Source of the DNA: Isoetes taiwanensis
Taxonomy: Eukaryota > Streptophyta > Lycopodiopsida > Isoetales > Isoetaceae
Direction of reading: 5' to 3'
Assembly: GCA_021234155.1 (NCBI GenBank)
Contig: JAJEKV010000031.1
Coordinates: 9,744,838-9,808,837 of the forward strand
DNA: 64,000 nt
Shown here: positions 35,472-46,385 of the stretch, piece after piece
How positions within the stretch are numbered: the first letter of the stretch is position 1
Layout: each line of letters begins with the position of its first letter
Notes under the pieces: model-generated
Told to the model about the DNA's origin: nothing
What the model saw: the letters and a program-made list of their open reading frames with translations, nothing else
Databases searched by the model: none
Made by a program: the position numbers and the translations under genes

Positions 35472-37975
35472 GGAGGTCTTTAGCTTGGATCATTTCACCC
35501 GGATGTTTTGTCTTTTCAATCATAACTCCACTATCGAATCTTTGGTTTCTTGGTTTAGGTGTGGTGAGGAGCAAACCTTGGATTTTAGGGCCTTGGTTGG
35601 ATCAAAAATTGGTGATCTGAATAGAAGAGAATCACGAGGGATGGGATAACAAATCTTGAGGCAAACCGGTAAGAATTTGGTAAAGAAATTTAAAATCGAA
35701 ATGGTGCTTTTGCGAGTGGTGGATAGCATTAATCATGGCGATTCTTGGCGGTTCATGATTATGGAAATCTTAAATTAGAGCATTGGGTACATATGTACAT
35801 GCATAAAAAGGTTGCAATTTTAGACAACCTTTCATGCTTTTACCCTTGAGATCTAAAATACTTCAATTATACTCCACGTATTTAAACACTAACACATACA
35901 TAGACATGTACCCAAGGTACATATACTTGAGTTCTGACCTTTATATGTTTTGATCTCTTTATGTTTTGCTAGGTACTTAATCCCATAATCCAGAGTACTA
36001 GTTAATGTATGTAACCTTCTATACTTATACTTGAGTTATGTGTACCCTTAGGGTATTCAAGTTTGGTAACAAATTATGTGAAGGTATCTTCTCATATTGT
36101 AATGGTTCTATGATAAGTTAATTTTATACACGCTAAGTATCATATGTTATTGAATTCGAGAGAGTTGCATGCGGATCATGAATCTACAATATTCTAGCAT
36201 TTCGAGCACAAGTTTAGAATTAGTAAGATACATTCGCAATCAAAATTCATTAGGAAAGTGAACACAACAATGAAACTTCTTCCACATTCTCTCATTATTT
36301 CTAGTCCTAAAGTTCCTGCTATCTTCATAATTACAATGCATCATATATCATCGACATCTCACCCTCTTTAGAAGATCGAAATGCTTGTATGTTTGAGCAC
36401 CTTGGGCATTACATACGAGGAAGGCATACAAGTTGGGACTAGTTAGGGATATGAGCATGAAGACATCTGAACATGCATAGGCAAGGCCTATTATACAATG
36501 CAGACCCACGTGCGGATCAACAGGGGCCATTTAACCAAGTGCCTTGACTACAACGCATTTAGGAATCGGAAGTCAAAATTTGCAAATTTTGAGAGTTAGC
36601 GCCAATTAACTTGCCAAAAACTGTAACAATACCAGCCCTATCCTTGCCCATCAAGTTGAGAAGATGATTAGCAATGCCCCTAGTACATTTATGCTCCTAT
36701 AAATAGATGATCCAAGAATTCAAACATTTCATGCAAAAAATCGAGCCTGCTTTTTCAGTGAGCACTTTATGCCATTAATATTCCAAGATATATAAAATAT
36801 GATAACATTAAAGACATTCCATTTCAACTAATAAAGCTTAAGAACTTGGACAAAAAGAACTTTCTTCTTTTGTCTCTTCACAGAGTTACCATTTGCGATG
36901 TTCCAGCATAATACAGCATAAATACATATATTATACTACCACGTCACTCGTACATGTCGACTACGACGACATGTACAAGGCAACTGTAAAGGGTTGTGCC
37001 ATGGGCACAACCATTAGAACCCATTATATTGCACATGTTATGCAATATGTGAATATATCCTATAGTTTGCCACTGAGTGTGGGCAAGGTATGGGCTCAAC
37101 ACCTCTTGGGTGATGCATCGCCTTCAATGGGGTTGAAGTCGTGGATGAACAGTGGCTCTTTAGCTCGTCTATAACTGGCATGCATCTTCTGGAGGGCAGT
37201 GATCTCCTCCTGCCTCATCGGGAACTGGAGAAATGTAACCAGGTAGTAATGCCTTTGGCTATGCACCCGGCAGGCTACGGTCAGGCTCCAAGACTTATCA
37301 ACCTATCTACAAAGTATGCACAGGAGGGGCGAATGGAGTGGACTACCCAACGGCCATGTTCTTATGCCAGCCAAATCCATGCGCCATGAGTTCTGTCTGC
37401 ATTGACTTTTGGAGGCCTCAAGCCGTCAGTCGATCTCCATGAGTCTGGGCCTTGCGTAGGATTCCCCTTATGTTGATATTCGATGTTGTTATTCACGGAT
37501 GTTATGTTATAGTGAGCCAACCCGAGGTGGATATGTATGTTATTTGATGTCATGTGCTCATGTTTGATATGCTTCGGCGGCTAGATAGGTTGCGAGGGAG
37601 ACGTGATGAATGACACGTCCATTCTTCCCCATTGGATTCTTGTCTATTAGCAAAGGATCGATGTTGATGGACTGACCTCATATCGGCAAAGGGCATTGGC
37701 GAGGAGGATGAACTCGGTTAAATGCGATGGGAGCATCATTATCTGGCGAGGGGGATGTCACACCATTCCTTTGAGCTTCTCCGTAAGTGCCATCCATTCC
37801 AAAAAGAGCCAAATTCAAAGCCCTTATTATTGAACATAGTTTGACACCATGATTTGCATCTTGTAACTACATTCTCAGAAACAAAAGATCCAAGTACATA
37901 TGTCATTTCTCGTGAGTATCATATAATCTACATCACATTGGTTTTTTTTGTATTCGCTAGCTTCCGCTATCTCAA
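35472..37975. other. Intergenic, no supported gene
   Basis: ORF 35,520-35,729 (minus) may be an upstream part of the neighbouring relic but has no motif. A small hairpin (AAAGGTTG...CAACCTTT) lies at about 35,809-35,834. ORFs near 36,893-37,389 are accidental in appearance. The piece 37,130-37,380 is GC-richer and may be old retroelement DNA. Confidence 0.45.
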
Positions 37976-38988
37976 ATGCAAGAAGTACATCTTTGGCATG
38001 CTTATATTGGCTCTAGAAATGGAACAAATTGGTACTGTGAACCAAAGTTGGTTATAGAATTTGACAATGCTGAAGACTATGTTAGTATTAATGGAAACTT
38101 TAGGCATGTGAATTGCAAGAGAATTTGCACCGATGGTAGTGCATCGATAACTAGCGGTGCCCTTTATGTGCATCAGCCCAAAGAGAGACTTCAGGAGAGG
38201 GTTTGTTGACAAAGCGAAGAGGGTTCGCGGGACAACGAAGCGGATACTTGATGATTATTTAACACATCTGAAATGTTAGATATTGCACATGCAAGATTAG
38301 AGACATAAGATGAAAAAAGAATTATTATTTAGCAAAATAAGGATTGTGGTTCTTTCGGTAAAGAGCAAGATCTTTTATGACACCTTGGCGAGAATCTATG
38401 GACCGCAAGGATGTGAAAAAAATTTGTTACGATATGGCGAAGAAGCACACACTTGAAGGAAGTTTGAGGGAAAACCAGCATTACGGAATTTCTACAGACA
38501 TCGCCCAAAATATTATAAGACCTAGGCATAAAAATGATGATAAAAAAAACCACTAAGTGAAACAACAAAAATTTGGAATGTTAGAAGGATGCACAATTTT
38601 CTATCCATAAATTTTGGTGGTCAAAGCATGATGATGACAATGAGTCGACATGTAAGAACTTTGTTTATAGACTTGGGATAAATGAGACCACATTTGTGCA
38701 TTTGACAAAAAACATATGGCAAACACATAAACAACTTGAACCTAAATTTTGGTAGTGTTCCAATTCTTGTAGTCGATGATGAGACCGTTGTTAGACAGGC
38801 TGTACATTGGGTTGCTAGGTGATGCATTAATTGATTTTTGCGGGAAGCCATTGGAACATAAATGTGATGCTTTGTTTGCGATAGAAGTTGGTGGTAGTAC
38901 AACAGGTTATGATATTATTGTGCGTGCATTTGAAGAAAATGTTGTTGCTCATTATGCAAGAGGTCCTGCCACTCGGGGCATCGTCTAG
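37976..38988 (+). other. Transposon-like coding scraps, unassigned
   Basis: Two open pieces, 37,976-38,209 (NWYCEPKLVIEFDNAEDYV) and 38,776-38,988 (KPLEHKCDALFAIEVGGSTT), have codon-like wording without internal stops, but they are separated by AT-rich sequence with stops. I cannot assign a family. Their position beside a SINE and further scraps at 39.5-39.9 kb suggests a decayed mobile element. They could also be chance. Confidence 0.3.
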
Positions 38989-39318
38989 TGGTAGGGCCAT
39001 AAACCATCACACTCGAGGTCACATGTTCAAACTTGGCCAATATCAATCTAGCAATAGGGACCTTAAAATCCATGGCCATGAGGTCAAGGGTTCAAATACG
39101 ACCACCTGGCTTTGAAAAATCCATTGCCTCGAGGTCCGCGGGTTCAAAATACTATACCGGTGCTTGGTAGAGACCTTAAACCTACTCCATAATCACACAA
39201 GCATCTCCTAGCATATCACACCTAGGTAGTGGTTGCCTTCCATGTGATATGTAGAAGATACTTCATGATCGATGATGATGAATAGAATGGCGTCCTTCAA
39301 TATATATATAAAAAAAGT
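38975..39318 (+). mobile_element. tRNA-derived SINE with three B-box-like motifs
   Basis: GGGGCATCGTCTAGTGGTAG at 38,975-38,994 resembles the 5' end and D arm of a plant tRNA and includes an A box (TCGTCTAGTGG). B-box-like motifs follow at 39,024-39,034 (TGTTCAAACTT), 39,089-39,099 (GGTTCAAATAC) and 39,141-39,151 (GGTTCAAAATA), each preceded by a GAGGTC motif. The element seems to end in TATATATATAAAAAAAG near 39,318. This repeated T-arm-like block suggests internal duplication of a tRNA-like unit. I found no clear target-site duplication, so the ends are approximate. Confidence 0.6.
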
Positions 39319-40379
39319 ATTTATGGAAATCCTTTGCATATAGGCTTAAAACTTGTTCTTGCTATCGAACTAACTTGAAACTTCTCCACGTTTATGTAAG
39401 GGCACCATGGAAGAGGATATGGGTTTTATAGGATAAACATTTAAGAACTATATTGGGTCCTCTACTATGATGGTGATGCATGTTGTGGAGCTTGCATGAT
39501 TGAAGATTATACATTGTTGAAGGGGAAATAGAAGTGTTATGGAATACCTTGGGAAGGATGGATTTTTACTGCAGGTATGGGAGTGCTATTATTTACATGA
39601 TCAGGATTTTATCACAATGAGAAGAAACTAATTAACCCATTGGATAATGCATCGAGAGGATTATATTTGGGCAATGAGCTTATTACTTTAAACGATGTTT
39701 GACATGCTTTTAAGACATATAAAGGATAACATGGCTTGGAAATTGCAGATATCGAACGAAAGAATAGACAAAATTGGAGGTCGTCTCAAAGATTAGCATC
39801 ATGATGGATTCAAAGTTGTTTGAAGGACATTAGGGAAGGTAAATATGGCTTGCCGATGAAGACCCCATTGTAGCGATGTACATAGACATTGTTTTATCTC
39901 CACACATGGACTTATATTCACGGGTTAAATTTGCCTCAACGGTATCCTTCTCCTTCAGGCTTTTGTCTTAACTACATTTTTTTTTTTTTTTTTTTTCCTG
40001 ACATTATTGTGTGATTCTAGATTGTGGAGGTTGTGGATTTTTGAGACATGACACACAGTTTGAGTAAAATTTTATAAGTCATGAGACATTTCTAGATGTA
40101 CGACTTTCATGGCATTATGTTGGGTTGCTTATAAAGGTATTTTGAGGAGATAATTATGATTACTTGTCAATTCCACTAGATCATCTTGGATGAGATGCAT
40201 GTGAGAATGGATTTTTTATACGATTAAATGGGGCATAAAATCGGGAGGGGGTATCAAGATAGCAAACTTTAAACGTGGGCAAGACAAAAAGGTTGCGAAA
40301 CGCATTTTGGATGCTTGGAATTCAAAGGGGGGACTCGAAGATGTTTTTCGTGCAACTATTTGGCGGTTTGGGAAAAACC
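39319..40379 (+). other. Transposon-like scrap and poly(T) run
   Basis: Between about 39,610 and 39,960 the plus strand reads, with several stops, wording such as NPLDNASRGLYLGNELITL and ERKNRQNWRSSQRLAS followed by LKDIREGKYGLP. This looks like an old coding sequence, and I have the impression of similar wording in uncharacterised transposon-type proteins, but I cannot name it. A T-run of about 23 lies at 39,977-39,999. Confidence 0.35.
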
Positions 40380-42072
40380 CTAGTAAGAGAAAGTGGGCAA
40401 ACCCTTAGTGAGAGTGAACAAACCCCTAGTGAGAAGGAAGAGCGCTAGGGAGAGAACTAGGGAGGGTGCTAGGGCGTTAGGGAGTGGGCATCCTTGGGGG
40501 ATCCGAATACTACTATTTACAAGTTGATCTGGCCATGGCATTTGGGTTGAGCACATGGCATTTGGGTTGAGCATGTTTCTTACAACTGTATACTGCATTG
40601 TTGACATAATGTTCCATCATTGGCACACTTGTGTACCTTGAATAGAGTTACAAGAACCATTTGGTGGCACGATGTTCCATTAATGTCGCACTAGCCTATA
40701 ATTTATGGTGTCCCATATTGCTATCGTAGTAAGCCTACCATTGATGAGACTCCATATTTGCCACATTATCCATGCTTGGTTCACACCACGAGGGTGTCAA
40801 ATTTTATTGATTTGAGATAGTTCTCTTCAAAGCTTAAAGAGCTATAACTCAAAAAAAAAAAAAAGAAAGAGAGAGATATTGGTTTGTTCTTAAATTGCTT
40901 TAGCATTTTGTTTGTTGATTAATATTTTTTACGTCAAATATCAGGCCAAGAGAGTTCTGATTTAATAAGTCCGGCACAAATATATGGAATGCTGCTCCCT
41001 TGCTCAGTTAGGAACCCCTTTGAATTCCTGGATTTTGCATAACAAAGTTCCTTTGTTTAAAAATGACCATTGCTTTAGACAAGTGATTTCAATAACACTA
41101 GATGCTGGAACAGCATGTCCATGTTAGTATTTTTGTTCAAAAAGAATAGTAGCTCCGGAGCCAAAAGTGCAGATATAAATTATTGTTTTGCCATCTCTTA
41201 GAACACTATGCAGCAAATGTATGAAGTTAGGTTTAGGTCATAAAAAAGCTAGCCCAAATTTTGAGAACCATGTTGTATAGACTAGACAGCAACAATGAGG
41301 TTATACCATGGATTCTTGGAGGAGGGGCCATGAAGCTTAAAAATATTCTAAGTACTGATCAAAGGTTGCTCGTTCTTTATCCTCTGACCTGTTCAACCAC
41401 CAGTATGGTAATTATACAAAGGGTCCCTAGTTGTGAGTAGCTGTTCCTCGTAAAGTTGTGTTGGCTAGTTTCACAAACATTTCAATTGAGTATGAGTCTA
41501 TGCCAAGCCTGTCTTATACAGTCACAAAAGCATCTGTTAACTTGAAAGCAATCAATTAATCTCAAAGCAATCAACACTTGCTTGTGTTTATCTGAATGAT
41601 GTCATCGTTATTGCTTGGTCAAATATTTCTCTATCTCTCAACCATTACTGTCTAGACAAATTCCTATGATCAATATGGAGTTAGTCAAATTCCATACTCT
41701 TCCATTCAAATAATTATCCACAGAGTCTCACTTATCCTACCATCGGGTTTTAGTTTGTAACTATTTCCGAAGCTTGACTGTACTCTTAAGTTAGAAGCAT
41801 TTGCCTTACCTCGCACTTGGCATCTTCGACTAGCAGACTTCGTAGATCCTTTTAGTATAACATTCTACATGGTCAAGCCCATCTGTTAATTTCGCATGTG
41901 GACAATAAAAATGCACCTTAAATGTAAAATTCAGCGGTGCTTCCAGGATTAAATCAAGCTTCACTAGCCTGTGTTAGCCAGAATATTATCTTGTCTGCAA
42001 AATAAGGTATTGCCAATAGCTTATGGTCAATATAACTCATGTAGCAGGTTCCAGTGGCTCTTATGCCATACT
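40380..42072. other. Intergenic, no supported gene
   Basis: At 40,380-40,480 AGGG/GTGAG-rich wording (CCCTAGTAAGAGAAAGTGGG and similar) repeats loosely, and GGCATTTGGGTTGAGCA occurs twice in a row (about 40,537 and 40,558). An A/GA-rich run sits at 40,850-40,875. No coding frame is seen. Confidence 0.5.
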
Positions 42073-43324
42073 CTATCTGATTATTTGGTAATCAAGTCCG
42101 AACGGTAAGACTGGTTTGCACCAATTCCTGTTGCCTATCCCAAGCTTATACAACAACAAACCTGAACTTTGCATACTTTGGTCTGGTATATCAGCCCTAC
42201 CATCTCCATTCTGCTCTTTGCTCTGGTCGCCTGAACTCTTTCCCCAAGTATCAGTAACTAGTGTGACAGGAACCTCATTTTCTCCATTTCCTTGGAATTT
42301 TCTGGCCTCTCCTTCTGTCCCTTGACAGTGTTCAAAAGCTGTGAAATGCTGCTTCCTGTCCCTAAGCATTGCTCGCTTAGGGACCCCTTTGAACTTTGCA
42401 TACTGAGACGAACCATTGAAGGACGTCTTGTTGACAATATGATTCAGCACATTTCGTAACTCATCCTCAATGTAAGCACAAGCAGGAATATTCAGATTAA
42501 GCCAAGCCCTTACATCTGCTGTTGCCATGTTTGATTGCTCCTCTACTACTGGATTTTCACAATGCTGCTCCTCAGCACAGAAGTAGAAAGTACACACAAC
42601 TTTGTGTGTCTTTCATATTTTCTGTGGTAGCTTTGGAAGTATATTGGACAAGATAGCAAGAACATCTATAATATAATAACAATGTTTACCTTCTGAGGAG
42701 AAGAAGAATTGGAGGTTGACTATTTTAAAAATTTGACCAGCTTCCTGCTATGAAAACATTTAATGAGATCGGATGGAAAAGGTTTTCCCTAGCTATTTCT
42801 AAGTGTGTTAATTCCTGCTCTAAAGGACAAATCACTTGGATTCAGGAAACTAAACAAATGATCATCATATGCTTGTTTCTTTCTATAAAGATTCACCATC
42901 AAAGTTATATCTGCTGGTTATGTTGTAGTATGTCCAGCAAGTGCAACATGCTTTCGCATGCAAGGCACTGGCTATAAACATCTTTGTGTCAATTCACTAA
43001 CTTCAGTTGCCACTTTCAAAAGATGTGCCCAAAGTCTTCTTCCAACATGCCAACAGCTACAATAAGCTATAGGATGTGCACATTAAAAAGACACACTATC
43101 CTAGGGATACTGGTGCAATGGCCATGATTAATTCTAGTTATACTTTTTATATATGCACCTGGCCAGTGTTTTGATACTGATAATAATTATGGTTTTATAC
43201 GCACCTGCCCAGTATCTTGATACTGGTAATAAGCTGGGCTCTGATACTCTAAACATGTCAGAGAGCAACCTGTTAACCAAATCATCCAATATCAAAATCA
43301 GCTCAGCAAATTCAAAATTAATTT
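42073..43324 (-). CDS. Possible unidentified gene, partial model
   Basis: The 3' exon is 42,073 to about 42,597 on the minus strand: open for 174 codons, no recognisable domain, hydrophilic, with WLNLNIPACAYIEDELRNVL near its start and a Gly/Asn/Glu-rich second half. A candidate upstream exon is 43,205-43,324. It is bounded by TTTTGTACAG| and GGGCAG|GTGCGT on the minus strand, is open, and encodes a helical stretch (FEFAELILILDDLVNRLLSD). The phases of the two do not match directly (one base left over, while the 3' exon opens in phase 0), so another exon or another acceptor is needed. The first exon is not located. It may instead be a pseudogene. Confidence 0.35.
43150..43250 (-). repeat. 47-bp tandem duplication covering a candidate splice donor
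   Basis: On the plus strand GCACCTGGCCAGTGTTTTGA near 43,154 recurs as GCACCTGCCCAGTATCTTGA at 43,201, an offset of 47. On the minus strand both copies read CAG|GTGC, so the candidate exon has two possible donors 47 bases apart, and the frame stays open to either. The copies differ at a few positions. Confidence 0.65.
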
Positions 43325-44160
43325 CTGTACAAAAGCATTGACATATGAGCATTTTAAAACATTTCAGGCTTCGAAAGACTTTCCACCCTACATATATGTA
43401 GGATGCAGTGGAATAACAAAGTGATAATTCAAGCATATGATAAAGCAGACAGGACAGGCTATGGTGCTAGAAATTCGAACATTAACTAAAAGAAGAACTA
43501 ACCAAATGCCGGAGGGAAAAGTGCAATGACGCCAATAGATTCATGATCAGCATGAAACATAATGTTTTGATTTTAGATCATGTCAATTAAGTGAGAATTT
43601 ACAAACTACATTTGGCCGCATGCCCATAATAACAACAATGGAATCAGACCAGATGTTCTAAGTAGTTAATTTTGCATGAATTTTCAACTGATTGAGCTTT
43701 CCAAATCATGCAAGAAAGGAGGAGTGATTGAGTTAGGAGCTTACATATTCTTGATGCATAAAAAGGATTTCAGTGGCTGCATAAAAGCTAACATGGTTCA
43801 AGCCAAAATGTACCCACTTGTTATCTTCTATGCAGTTGTTGACCAGTATATGGAGCGCTACAAAAGAGTGGAGTCAAACTGTTCAAGGCCTATCCAGTCC
43901 TCCAGTGATACCTGGAGCTCTACCTGGAGTGAAAAATGACGGTGAAAAAGATGCGTCAGAAAGAGATCGTGCGTCAATGTTGGGGACCCATTTCATTGCA
44001 ATCCCATTTCATTGCACGAAAATTAAATCTCAATCTCAGCCCTTGATGTTATGAAAACGGCCCCAATATTCTCTCACGATGGTTAGACGAGGATCGTGCA
44101 ATGAAAATGCTGCATATTTCTGCTTCCATGCCCTTAATCTGCATAGCAAGCATTGATTAA
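43325..44160. other. Intergenic, no supported gene
   Basis: AT-rich. ORF 43,676-43,939 (plus) and its neighbours have no known motif. The right end should contain the former promoter of the glycosyltransferase relic. Confidence 0.45.
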
Positions 44161-45339
44161 ATGCAGAGAATGACCTTGCCTTGTATTCGTGGCAAAAGTT
44201 TTGCATGGGCAATCCTTGCACTGTGGATGCTTTTGATCGCATATCTGGTGTATATTGCTAGCAATGGATCCGTTTTGGTGCTGCCCATTTTGCCGAAAAC
44301 AGTCTTTTCCGGTAATAATCCGTCTGATCAGCAGAACCAAAACTGGGGTGTTAAGCAGAAGCCAACCGAACCACCAAAAAATTCCTCTGTGGCTGCAGAT
44401 CTGAAGGATCTGAAGCATATTGGCAGTTCAGATGGCAGGAAGAAATGGATGAAGAAGAACTGGAAATCTGTGGACATACTGCAGGACGATGCAAGTGCTT
44501 CACAATTTAAGAAAAGGGCGGATATTTTTTTGAGAAAAAAAAGATGCTCCCAGATTTTTTTCCTCATATGGATCTCGGAACTAAAATCCTTCGGTTCGAG
44601 AGAGCGCCTTTGCATCGAGAGTTTTTGCTTGTGTTGTCATTGTTTCCAAGTCTTTTGATACCCTACAAGGGAGCAAAATTTTGACCCCCTTTCTAGACCT
44701 TGGCTTCTCCATCATTGCCCTTGCCCCTCATTTTCCCTCTATCTTTCCTCCACCCCCGCCCTCCCTGGCTCCGTAACATCACCCTTGGCATCACTGACCC
44801 TGGCAAAATTTTCTTCCCCCAGAACCTCTCTAACATCCTTCGCCTCGCCCTTCTTTACAAATATGGTGGAATCTATATCGATATGGATGTGATCCTTCTT
44901 CGAAGTTTTGCTGACCTTCACAATGTTGTTGGCGCTCAAACTATAGATGAGCTCACTAAAAAGTGGATTAGGCTCAATAACGCAGTTCTAGTGTTTGATA
45001 AAGGGCACCCGCTCCTCCGAGATTTCATGGAAGAGTTTGTCAATACTTTTTAATGGTAATATATGGGGTCATAATGGACCTTATATGTTGACTAGAGTAG
45101 TCAGTCGCCTAGAACATCCCAATTGCACTATCTTGCCTCCACTATCCTTTTATCCAGTCCTGTGGACGCAATTTGAAATTTATTCCAGACCAAACCTTTG
45201 AACTCTACAAAACTTGAAGAAGATAGTTATGCGCTTCATTTGTGGAATAGAGAGTCATACTATTAAGATTGAGTATGGTAGCGTCATCCATCATACCTTC
45301 CTTGACAATTGCATCTTTTGTAAACTAGATTTAAGTTGA
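44161..45339 (+). pseudogene. Golgi alpha-1,4-glycosyltransferase (Gb3 synthase-like), frameshifted
   Basis: Intact members are type II Golgi proteins with a DXD nucleotide-sugar site, often intronless in plants. Here the start MQRMTLPCIRGK is followed by a membrane anchor (about residues 14-35, FAWAILALWMLLIAYLVYIA) and a stem. The catalytic part follows: IFFLIWISELKSFGSRE; then, in the next frame, an FACVVIVSKSFDTLQGSKIL-type block; then, in a third frame, ILRLALLYKYGGIYIDMDVI with the DXD as DMD; then NAVLVFDKGHPLL; and, in further frames, WGHNGPYMLTRVV, LPPLSFYPV, YALHLWNRES and VIHHTFLDNCIFC. About five one-base shifts occur, near 44,623, 44,735-44,760, 45,048, 45,195 and 45,255. At least the first and third look like one extra T in a T run. 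All family landmarks are in order, so decay is recent, or the breaks are assembly errors. Confidence 0.88.
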
Positions 45340-45539
45340 TGTTGGAGAAGGACTGCATTGTCGCGACAAATTGTATTTTCAAATCCAACACAAATGAGTA
45401 AGCTCGGGATATTAACTTAGGTAAAAAGTTGTGTATGTTTCTATGATATAAGATCTTTTCCTTGTCCTCATGGATGCTACCAATGTGGCATCATGGATCT
45501 TTGCCAATGTGGCATGGCGTAAGAAAATACTACCTACCC

Positions 45540-45656
<117 letters not shown>

Positions 45657-46325
45657 GTATACTACACATTTCATTAGTTATAGCTTTTACGGTAAAGTAA
45701 AGTTTTGAAATTGGAAAGAATAGAAGTTAAATCATGCACTAAAATTATCTTATATTTGAAGATGAAATCGACTTTTGCAAGTACAAAATAAGCTCAAGAC
45801 AATCATTCCAATTTCTAAGCGAGAGCTTTAATATAATCAGCCAATTCCATTAAGGAATGGATTAAAACATGTTTGAACCAATGCAACTTTTCTTTTTCTA
45901 ATACATCATCTTCATTCTCAGGGTGCTTGGAGATGCATGTGGCTAGGCCAGAGACATGTATTCTCTGCCAAATTTTTCTCATATTCTCAACAACCATTAA
46001 GAACCAACATATTTCAACCATTAACATTAATGATAATGCATAACAACCATTGACATTAATTATATACCCTCTTGACCCCCTTGGTTGTTTTGGTGTAAAA
46101 TGCTTCAAAAAACACAAGAAAAAAACTAGATAGCATGGTGTCGCTCATGGTAGCGCCTAAAGTTATTGTTGCAATCTTTCGATCATAGCTTTTAATTTGA
46201 AGTGAGTTTTGGTATATCGGGCTCTTTTGGAAGGCTCATTGCATGCTCTCTCTGTTGATGTAAATCTTTTGTGCATTTACGTGGGTCTCATAGCAAGAAC
46301 AAGTCGATCACTTTAAGCTTCATTG

Positions 46326-46385
46326 GCGGTGGTAGGGTTTGACCTCTGAGCCCTACGGCCATAACTCTACTTAATCGGTGTTAGT
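46326..46385 (-). repeat. tRNA-like boxes on the minus strand, SINE candidate
   Basis: On the minus strand AGGTCAAACCCTACC (plus-strand GGTAGGGTTTGACCT, about 46,332-46,346) resembles a B box with T-arm context. GATTAAGTAGAGTTATGGCC lies upstream on the same strand as a possible A box. The wording GGCTCAGAGGTCAAAC is similar in style to the GAGGTC-plus-B-box blocks of the 39-kb SINE. Weak. Confidence 0.3.

Noticed and set aside
39977-39999. Second long T run as a retroposon tail
   Set aside because: No target-site duplication was found nearby.
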